The translations under genes were made by a program, and so were the position numbers. A stretch of 64,000 nt of DNA from Datisca glomerata (Eukaryota; Streptophyta; Magnoliopsida; Cucurbitales; Datiscaceae), in the NCBI GenBank assembly GCA_003255025.1, contig QANY01003970.1, positions 930,001 through 994,000 of the forward strand, in the 5' to 3' direction. Under the pieces are notes generated by a model. That model saw only the letters and a list, made by a program, of their open reading frames with translations. It was not told the origin of the DNA and searched no databases. This document shows positions 56,963 through 64,000 of this stretch, in pieces. Numbering within the stretch: position 1 is the stretch's first letter; each line of letters starts with the position of its first letter.

Positions 56963-57129
56963 TATACCCCTCGATTTAGAGGGGTATCAAGATACCCTCA
57001 ATGGAGGGTATCTTTACATTTTAGGAATATTGAAGCACCCAAAAATTTGAACCAAATAAAGCAATCTCATATTTTCCATCATTTTCCAGGCATATTGCCT
57101 GATATCACCCTATATGAAATGGCCCCTAA

Positions 57130-57561
57130 GAATTTTCATATGAGGGGACTCTTTATTAGCTATCACCTAATCGTTGTGAGGACCTTTTCCATATAGAATC
57201 TTCATGTTGTTGATCTATGTGGTCTCTTACAAAAGTATTGTAGTTTGGCTTGTATATTAATTCCTCTTGTTGGGAATTGCATGTGTGTGTATGTTATTAT
57301 CAAAAGAAACAAAGGGACTTAATTCCACATCAGTTAATTAAGAGGTGGAGTTGTGAATATAAGCAGGTTCAAGTTTCAAAATGTCACGTAGGCTTTTTGA
57401 TATGTGCTTGCCAGACTCATATTTTCCTCCTTTGTGCTTGTCCATTTCTCTCGTTAAGCTTTATATATGTGCAGGTACGTATATTATCATCGAAAACAAT
57501 ATGTATTATTTTTCCAATTTAGATATATTTATTTAAGCATTCATGTGTTACACAAGAATGC
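57130..57561. other. No recognisable gene
   Basis: A 90-residue frame at 57250-57522 has no recognised similarity. Sequence between the Harbinger element and the LTR-like segment. Confidence 0.4.
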
Positions 57562-57945
57562 TGAAAGGAAAAATTTCCTCACACTAAAATAATAAGAATA
57601 ATAAGAGAGAGGATTCTTAAGAAACAAGTATATGATTACTTCCGTTTGTATTCAATGAATTGATTTATGATTGGCCTCTATTTATAAACTCTTGATTAGT
57701 TACAAGATTTAGCTAAATCCCTCTAAACCCGAGGAATCAACAGAATATGCTTCTTAGATTAAGCTTATCACATCAGACTAAGTTTATCTAATGTAACAAT
57801 TCATTCTTCCCGCTTCTAATTGATCATGGTTGCTTATGTGGCTTCTCAGACAAGTTTTTACATGTACATTTGCCCCTATTGCATTAAATATCACATAGTG
57901 AAATTAACTTATAATATTTAAATTTCCTGTCATCATTGCATATTA
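57562..57945 (-). repeat. Putative 3' LTR of the Tat element
   Basis: On - a TATA box TATAAATAGAGGCC (57673-57686 on +) is followed by a leader-like sequence ending in TTATTATTCTTATTATTTTA. It starts TGAAAGG on + and probably ends near a CA at 57940. Related to 50400-50965. Assignment as LTR rests on that similarity and on position. Confidence 0.5.
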
Positions 57946-58008
57946 TTACTCTATGACTCTTCTTTTATGTACCATTTATGGTTCTCTCTCCCGTATTCTT
58001 TTGTCTTT

Positions 58009-58455
58009 CATCTTCCCATTCAGAGAATGCCTTACATGTGCTATTCTGGAGCAACCTTTCATCTTCCCGCTTAGAGAATGCTTTACACGTGTCATTTCAG
58101 AGCAACTCTTCATCTTCCCGCTCAAAGGATGCCTTACACGTGTCATTTCAGAATGACTCTTTATCTTCCCGTTCAGAAGATGCCTTATATGTGTCAATTT
58201 TGATAGACTCTTCATCTTCCCGTTTAGAGAATACCTTGTTGCGCTATTCTGAAACAACCTTTCATCTTCCCACTCAGAGAATGATTTACAAGTGTCATTC
58301 CAGAGCAACTCTTCATCTTCCCGCTCAAAGAATGCTTTACATGCACTATTCCGGAGCAACCTTTCATCTTCTGTCTTAGAGAAGGCTTTACATGCGCTAT
58401 TCTGGAGCAACCTTTCATCTTCCCGCTCAGAGAATGCTTTACACGTGTCCTTTTC
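58009..58455. repeat. 51-bp tandem repeat, about 9 copies
   Basis: Units of TCATCTTCCCGCTCAGAGAA, TGCTTTACACGTGTCATT and CCAGAGCAACTCT repeat every 51 bp from 58009. Because 51 is a multiple of three, all six frames stay open and give spurious repetitive proteins. Located in the 3' region of the Tat element. Confidence 0.95.
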
Positions 58456-58703
58456 TTACTTGTCAATAGTCGCGTCTTTTCATTTCTTATCTCATCGTTC
58501 ACATCTCCCAAGCCATCAGTTCGAACAGTCACATTCCCATTATCTTCAGTCCTCGATATCCTCGTTCCAACAAACCATTCTTCACTCTCATTTGAAATCC
58601 GTCACTTATATATAAGGTTTTCTTCCCCATTTTCTTCCTTCACTTTTCAGTTTTCTATCTCATAAGTTCTCGTTATCGTCCTCATTCTTTCTTCTTCTTT
58701 TCT

Positions 58704-60690
58704 TTGACTATAGGGAAATGGAATATTCCCATACCCTTAGTAAGCAACTCAGTGGAGTTCAACCTGGCCTATTACCTAGAATCTTTTCATTCAAACATTT
58801 TATGCGCGTTAGGAAGGAGTGAATCCATAGGCAGTCCATGTAGTCCCCTTTACCAAATCACTCTTAGCCCTATTGTCATAGCCCTAGGACTTAAGCTTCC
58901 ATTTTCTCCTTTGTTTTCCTAGTTCTTTCACACAGTAGGTTTAGCTCCTTCTCAATTTACTCCTAGCTCTATAGATGCTTTGAATAGGAAGTACCATTTT
59001 AGTTTACGGCAAGACGAACTCCTTCAATGGTACATAGTTAAATTCTGAGTTGACATTTATTACCTTGCCCCTCGTCTGTCTGAAAAGAGAGGGAGTTTAA
59101 TAACTGGGATCCCAGGAGGAGATAAGGGTTGAGAAAGGGATACGCTCTTGAATGGTGGGAACATGGGCTGTGATGGCCGCTGAACAATTCCCAAGAAATG
59201 GGAAATTTTCAGTAAGTCACCAGAGCTTCGGTTCTTGCCTTTATTTTCGTTTATTCACCTATTCATTCCCTTTATTTTTAACTGATGTGTATTTCTTTTT
59301 ACTTTCTTCTTCTACAACAAAGAAAAGTCTGAAGCCCTATCTGTCCAAAGAATCTAAGACAAAGCTTGTTGCTACCTTTCACCTCCGAGCACAAGAAAGG
59401 GATTGGAAAGTGCTTTTTGACCTCAACCATTCTACCATTTCAGCTCCCGCTTCTACTTCGGGCCAGTCATCATCTTCAACTCTAATTGTTATTCCGGTTC
59501 TAACACGTTCTTCATCAATTCCCACTTCATATTTTTGTTCAGTTTCCTACCACTCCAGTTCTAGCTCTTCAGATCATCAAGAGTTATTTGATCGGGCTAC
59601 AGCTGGTATAAGAATGGGTAAAAGATTGCAAAGCAAATTCGTGAGTCCCGTCGAGAAAAAGACTCGTACTAACACCTCTAGCTCTTCCCATTCAGAGCTT
59701 GTGGCTGCCGCTCCCATCACTACTAATCACCCTCCCACCGCGCTCGTTATGAGGATCGAGGCTCCACCGAGCTCTGAGCTACCTTCTCATCTGGCTCATA
59801 CTTCAACCTTTGTTATGCCCGCTGCTGCTACAGGCACTTCTGCTTCAAGATCTGGAAGCTAAGGCACATTTCTAGTGTTTCTTAACTCTGTGGAAGCTAA
59901 GGCGCATTTGTAGTGTTTCCATCTCGGAGACAGTTTGCTTTTTGAATGATCTGGCAGCTTTTCACATCATCCTTCATGGAACTCACTCCCATTCTGATAA
60001 TGACATCTTAAGGAGGCTTCCAATCGACGATCTTATGAGCAGACTGAGCCACAACTTGATGCGGGTGAGTTTTTCTTTTTATTCTCTTTTTCCCAGAAGT
60101 TGTATAATTTTCTTACTTTGTTTATTTTTCTATTTTTTTAAGCTGTCATTTATCACAACGCTCTTCAAGATTTTGACACTCAGCGTGATCAAGCCTTGAC
60201 CTAACTCCATAGAGAGCTTTTGTTGGTTAACTCTGTAAATGCTCATCTTCAAGCTAAGAAGGAGCAATACGTGGCTAGCGAGATTGTGCTTCAAAAATCT
60301 TTGGAGAAGATGACACATGATGCTGATTTCGTTGGTGTAGAGGAGCGAAGACTGGTGGAAGCCCTTGAAACCGTAAAAAAGCCTTGTCTGAATCTGAGTT
60401 GGCTAGGGTTGAAGTTGAAAAGTCAGAGATACAACCATTGAGATGGAGGTTGCTTCCGATGCAGAGTATCAGGCTCTATTTGAACAAGGGGAGCTCATGG
60501 TCTATAGTGTGGGCTATAGGGATGCAATGGCAAACGTCTTCCCAAACAGCCCCTTGTTCCAGAAGTTAAGGACTTTGTGGGTGCTTCAATAGAAGATGTT
60601 CATGCTTAAGTCTCACCGTCTACTGCCATTCCTATTCTTGCTTCTGAGGAGGGTGCCCCCAAAGGCGATCCTGAAGTTATTGTAGTCTAG
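58704..60690 (+). pseudogene. Antisense Transposase_28-like gene of the Tat element
   Basis: Exon-like blocks on +, opposite to pol: 58704-58930 (LYQITLSPIVIALGLKLPF); about 58930-59204 (VGLAPSQFTP, YLAPRLSEKRGSLITGIPGG), ending at a GTAAGT donor; 59330-59860 (KSLKPYLSKESKTKLVATF, then a Ser/Thr-rich linker with KKTRTNTSSSS); 59940-60065 (LAAFHIILHGTHSHSDNDIL); and a coiled-coil-like block 60140-60440 (KEQYVASEIVLQKSLEKMTH). It ends in GDPEVIVV and TAG at 60688-60690. The pattern fits the 'putative gypsy type transposon' domain (Transposase_28) plus coiled coil known from plant retroelements. Several stops and frame changes are present. The function in the family is unknown. Confidence 0.6.
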
Positions 60691-61149
60691 GCTTCTTTCT
60701 TTTTGCTTCCCTTGTCTCGTTTTCATTTTCATTGTAATTTTTTCTCATAATAAATGAAAAAGGTGTTTTGTATAATCTTAATTGATCTCTTCTTAAGTAG
60801 ATTTTTCTCCTCTGCATTTCTGAATCTTTACTTTTTTAGACTCCCTTATTTTTTTCTTTTCCTTTCAGAACTTCTTTCCTTTTTTGTTTACTTTAGAGGG
60901 TAGTGCTGCAGACACCATTCCTCATGGACTTAAGTTCTCAGTCAGCTTAGGCACCCATTTTCATTTCCTTTAGAAAGCAGAAGCTTTCATGGGCATAAGC
61001 TCTTGGTGAGCTTAGGAGGCCCGTTTTCATTTTTGAAAGAGATAAGGAACACAAGATTTTTACGTGAAAAACATTTAACGGGAAAATACCACGGGTATAA
61101 ATGTTTTCACTATTTAAATATAATTACACATAATATTTGTGTAAATGTA
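60691..61149. other. Non-coding segment between antisense gene and pol, with LTR-U5-like text
   Basis: At 61035-61100 the sequence GATTTTTACGTGAAAAACAT, then AACGGGAAAATACCACGG, resembles GATTTACGTGGAAAACCC, then AAAGGGAAGAAAAATCACG, at 50450-50490 in the LTR-like element. It may be a short LTR fragment trapped within the element. No gene. Confidence 0.4.
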
Positions 61150-62160
61150 AAACATTCTAAGGTTTGGGCAAGTGACTTCCCTCATTCTTCATAACGTAAT
61201 AAGATCTATTTCCTACAACTGCTTTAACTATGAAGAGTCCTTCCAAATTTGATCCAAATTTTTCTTCTGACTGAAAAATCCTTTTTAGCACAAGACCTTC
61301 TACTTGAAACTGTTGTCCACTAAGTCTCTTCTGGAAATACCTCCTCCTTTCTCCTCCAGAGTGGCTTCTTTTTATTCTCCAGAAAGTCCAGACTTTCGGT
61401 CATCCATTCAGCGTTGGTAACTTCGTTCATTTCTAGTCTCGCAGTGGGACATCCAATTTCCACTGGTACGACAGCTTCTGCACCAAATGTTAAAGCAAAT
61501 GATGTTTCCTCAGTCAACTCTCGTGGTGTTATGCGGTATGCCCAAAGAACTGATGGTAACTCTTCAACCCACTTCCTTTTGGCAGCTTCTAGTCATTTTT
61601 TCAGATTTTCCAGTATTGTTCTATTTGACCTTTCTGCCTTCCCGTTTCCCTGTGGGTAGTACGGAGTTGACAGTCTATTCTTTATCCAGAGATCATCTCA
61701 AAACCTTTTCACCTGGCTTCTAGTCAACTGAAGTCCATTATCCGAAAATAAGTACTTTAAGAATCCCGTACCCGCACACAATGTTTTTTCATAAGAACGG
61801 CCTCACCTTTTCTTCTCGCACTCTTGCTAATGCTTTTCTGAGCAAGAGCCATTGGCAGTGGGCCAACTATATCAATTCCCCATTGCATAAATAGTCATGG
61901 GCTCAGCAATGTCTGTAATGCTCTGGGAGCCATTTTGTTGGAGGGGGAGTATCATTCGCATTTGTCGCACTTCTTCACAAAGAGCTTTGCTTGCTCTTGC
62001 ATTTTTGGCTAGTAGTACCCTCTCTTTAGTAACTTGTTGGTTAGAGTCCTCCCACCGGAGTGATTCCCAAAGATTCCTTCATGTACTTCGTTCATTACGT
62101 ATTGAGATTGTGTTAGGGAAAGACATTTAGTATGGACCCAAGAATGATCTTCTATATAGA
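61150..62160 (-). pseudogene. Integrase, Tat-lineage Ty3/Gypsy
   Basis: On -: the zinc-binding HHCC region (VHEGIFGNHSGGRTLTNK, GYYWPKM, KKCDKCE; about 62100-61960), then WGIDIVGPLP around 61880 with the first catalytic Asp (preceded by a stop where Trp or Pro is usual), a QGNGKAE-like segment near 61650 with the catalytic Glu, and the end block 61517-61320 (ALTFGAEAVVPVEIGCPTAR). Frames change several times. The block with the second catalytic Asp seems to be deleted or unrecognisable near 61750. Confidence 0.8.
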
Positions 62161-62194
62161 TCCCCCTAATCATAGTGTACCTAGCACTCTACTG

Positions 62195-62737
62195 TTAGAG
62201 TTTCTGAGCTTCATTTTTGTCGGTTGGGAATTTCTGATTAAGTAGGTACTGCATTATATTCCTCCTCCAATCATTCACATTGTTTTCCATTGTGACTTCC
62301 GCTTGAACAGACATTTTTGTGCTTGGTTCACTCAAATACTCCATAGTAACTGTTCTTCTGAACGGAATTTGGGCTGACGATCCCAAGCCGGTTAATGCAT
62401 CTGCCCTCGAATTTTCTACCTTGGGTATTTGCGTAATCTCATGGTCTTTGAACAGGTGAAGCATTTCCTTGGTACTATATAAGTATTTTGCCATCTGGAT
62501 GTCTTTTGCGTTGTATTTTCCTGCGATTTGTTTAGCAACTAACATTGAATCGCAAAATATTTTTACTTTAGTTACCTTGAACTCAATCATGAGGCGCAAC
62601 CCAACTAACAATACTTCGTATTCTGCTTCATTATTTGACGCATGAAAACCAAATGACAAAACATGTTCGAAAGTTTCTTTATACGGAGTATGGACTACCA
62701 CTCCTACTCTGGCTCCACGATAATTGGACGCCCCCAT
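62195..62737 (-). pseudogene. Second (archaeal-type) RNase H of the Tat element
   Basis: A 180-residue frame: ASNYRGARVGVVVHTP, then FHASNNEAEYEVLLVGLRLM (catalytic Glu), VKIFCDSMLVAKQIAG (catalytic Asp) and VENSRADALTGL (last Asp). The first catalytic Asp (VDG) lies in another frame just upstream (GAT at 62738-62736), separated by one extra G in a five-G run. This acquired RNase H distinguishes the Tat lineage. Confidence 0.85.
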
Positions 62738-62977
62738 CTACGAATAGAGTCTAAGCATCTTCTCCTTTTTCCTTCGTCGTTGAATCACCTTTTATGTCAT
62801 CGTACGTAAATTCTACAATGAAGTGAGCAAGGACTTGAGCTTTTATGGTAGTACGAGGAGCATATCGGATGTCATTTTCACAAGCTCTATTGCCCACTTC
62901 GCACATCTCCCAGATATCTCAAGTGAGTGTAGTAAACTCTTTATTACAAATTTTATCACCACATTTACGGCGTGCTC

Positions 62978-63322
62978 CTAAAAATAGTGTATGAGCTTCC
63001 TTGTAGCAACCATCAAGGTGAGTACCAGCTTCTCCATTTTCCCGTATCTAACATCCGCGGCTGCAAAGCTTTTGCTTACAAAGTAAACGGGTTTTTTACA
63101 CCCTTCTTCTGTTCTAACGAGTGATGCACTTACTCTGGTTTTTGATAGTGTGAAGTAAATGGATAGTTCTTCTCCTGGTAAGGGCTTTGATAGTAGCGGT
63201 GACGAAGTCAAGTACTCTTTAATATATGTAAAAAAAAATTCACACTCTTCATCCCACTGTTGTTTGGAAGAATTCTTCAGCTTGGTGAAGAACGGTTTGC
63301 ACTTGTCTGTTGACCTGGACAA
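62978..63322 (-). pseudogene. First RNase H domain of the Ty3/Gypsy polymerase
   Basis: A 114-residue frame with SRSTDKCKPFFTKLKNS, ELSIYFTLSKTRVSASLVR and KPVYFVSKSFAAADVRYGKM. The position of the first catalytic Asp holds Ser/Lys, as is common in Tat elements where this RNase H is degenerate and the second one is thought to take over. It connects to RT through a broken frame (63322-63518). Confidence 0.85.
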
Positions 63323-63517
63323 GAATCTATTTTAAGCCACTAACTTTCCTATCAAGCTTTGAATCTCCTTTTTGTCTGTGGTGATTTCACGTTCATGATT
63401 GCTTTTATCTGATCTGGATTGATTTAGTTCCCATATTATTCACCAGATGTCCCAGAAATTTTCCCGTTGCCACTCCAAAAGTACATATTTTTGGACTCAG
63501 CTTCATATTACTTCTTT

Positions 63518-63994
63518 TCAGGTAGGGAGTTCTTCTTCCAGGCTATGAATGTGATCTTCCCTTCTTTCTTCCTTGACAAGCATATCATCTACATATACTT
63601 CCATTGTCTTCCTGATTGTCTTCTCAAAGACTTTATTAACCAAACTTTGGTATGTTGCCCCTGTATTTTTCAGACCAAAATACATTACAGTGTAGCAATA
63701 TATTCCAAAATTAGTGATGAAGGATGTTTTTTCCTTATCTGAATGGAAAAATTTCACCTCATTATATTCGGAATAAGAATCCATGAAACTTAGGAGCTCG
63801 TGCCCGAATTTGGCATCTATCATCTGATCAATTCTGGGCAACGAGTAATTATCCTTTGGGCAGGCTTTATTTAGGTCCGTAAAATCCACGCAAATTCTCC
63901 ATTTTCCATATTTTTCCTTTACCATCACAGCATTTGCCAGCCACTTCAGGTAACTGACTTCTCTTGTGAACCTTACTTCGAGCAACTTTTCCAT
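63518..63994 (-). pseudogene. Reverse transcriptase, Tat-lineage Ty3/Gypsy, open at window end
   Basis: A 158-residue frame with KWRICVDFTDLNKACPKDNY, LLSFMDSYSEYN (catalytic Asp at residue 72), FGLKNTGATYQ and MEVYVDDMLVK (YVDD at residues 134-137, codons 63595-63584). All three catalytic Asp residues are present and the frame is uninterrupted, so this part is well preserved. The start at 63994 is only the first Met in the window, and the true polyprotein begins far upstream. The end (HSLEEELPT) passes into a frame break before RNase H, so the whole pol is non-functional. Confidence 0.9.
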
Positions 63995-64000
63995 TTCTTC

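Larger units (their letters stand above)
53828..57126. mobile_element. PIF/Harbinger-type DNA transposon, 3299 bp
   Basis: The left end GGGACCGTTTGGTGTA and the reverse complement of the right end GGGGCCATTTCATATA are imperfect terminal inverted repeats, and TAA flanks both sides (53825-53827 and 57127-57129). TAA/TTA duplications and a GGGNCCGTTTGG start are typical of the superfamily. A decayed DDE_Tnp_4-type transposase is on -. The second (Myb/trihelix-like) gene usual in this group was not found. Its place is taken by simple and tandem repeats. Confidence 0.75.
57562..64000 (-). mobile_element. Ty3/Gypsy element of the Tat lineage, truncated by the window end
   Basis: On - from the window end: RT, RNase H, a second archaeal-type RNase H and integrase (64000 to about 61150), then about 3 kb with an antisense gene and a 51-bp tandem array, then a putative 3' LTR (57562-57945). 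A double RNase H is a hallmark of the Tat lineage (Ogre, Retand, Grande and related groups), as are an extra antisense frame and tandem repeats between pol and the 3' LTR. gag, protease and the 5' LTR lie beyond the window. LTR limits are approximate. Confidence 0.7.

Noticed and set aside
57976..58615. Repetitive proteins of 67-144 residues on both strands
   Set aside because: The 51-bp tandem unit keeps all frames open. No consistent start or family.
63467..63742. 91-residue frame on +
   Set aside because: Shadow of the reverse transcriptase on the - strand.

Overview
The window is repeat-rich nuclear DNA of a flowering plant, probably a eudicot. Every coding trace I can place belongs to a plant transposon or integrated virus family: FAR1/FHY3-type and MURA-type Mutator transposases, CACTA TNP2 and Transposase_24, a PIF/Harbinger transposase, a Tat-lineage Ty3/Gypsy pol, and caulimovirid-like pararetrovirus genes. 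A degenerate CCCTAAA tract also fits a plant. The DNA is AT-rich, has no bacterial-type gene packing, and shows no intact host gene. I cannot name the species.

Layout. 0-2.3 kb: unrecognised remnants, a 168-bp tandem duplication and a GAT/GAC microsatellite. 2.3-8.0 kb: a decayed Mutator-like element (MULE 1) with a FAR1-type transposase on + converging on an Ulp1/C48-like protease gene on -. 10.6-34.4 kb: a second, large Mutator-like element (MULE 2). Diverged inverted terminal segments at 10595-10675 and 34345-34424 bound it, each with a TTC/GAA microsatellite just inside. It carries a split Ulp1-like gene (+), a MURA transposase lacking its catalytic core (-), and clusters of a short palindrome (CTACTTGAA, 3 nt, TTCAAGTAG) in introns and intergenic spaces. 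Inside it, at 18.0-33.2 kb, lie two caulimovirid-like endogenous pararetroviral copies placed head to head. Both are heavily broken.

34.5-47.3 kb: a 182-bp Mutator-type MITE with a 9-bp target duplication, a ~0.9-kb interstitial telomere-like tract, a decayed CACTA TNP2 gene, a third Ulp1-like fragment, two clusters of CACTA subterminal repeats, and a Transposase_24 gene with an internal 328-bp duplication ending at a clear CACTA terminus (47290). 47.4-51.5 kb: a second CACTA remnant ending at 51535, containing an LTR-like insert. 53828-57126: a PIF/Harbinger element with TAA target duplications and a 1-kb CT-rich minisatellite. 57.6 kb to the window end: a Tat-lineage Ty3/Gypsy element on -, running off the window, with an antisense Transposase_28-like gene and a 51-bp tandem array between pol and the putative 3' LTR.

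No functional pathway operates here. The genes are parts of separate mobile elements stacked in one another. Recurrent themes are Ulp1-like proteases in three unrelated DNA-transposon contexts, stops and substitutions consistent with C-to-T/G-to-A decay at catalytic codons, and many inverted or palindromic structures that could give hairpin RNA.
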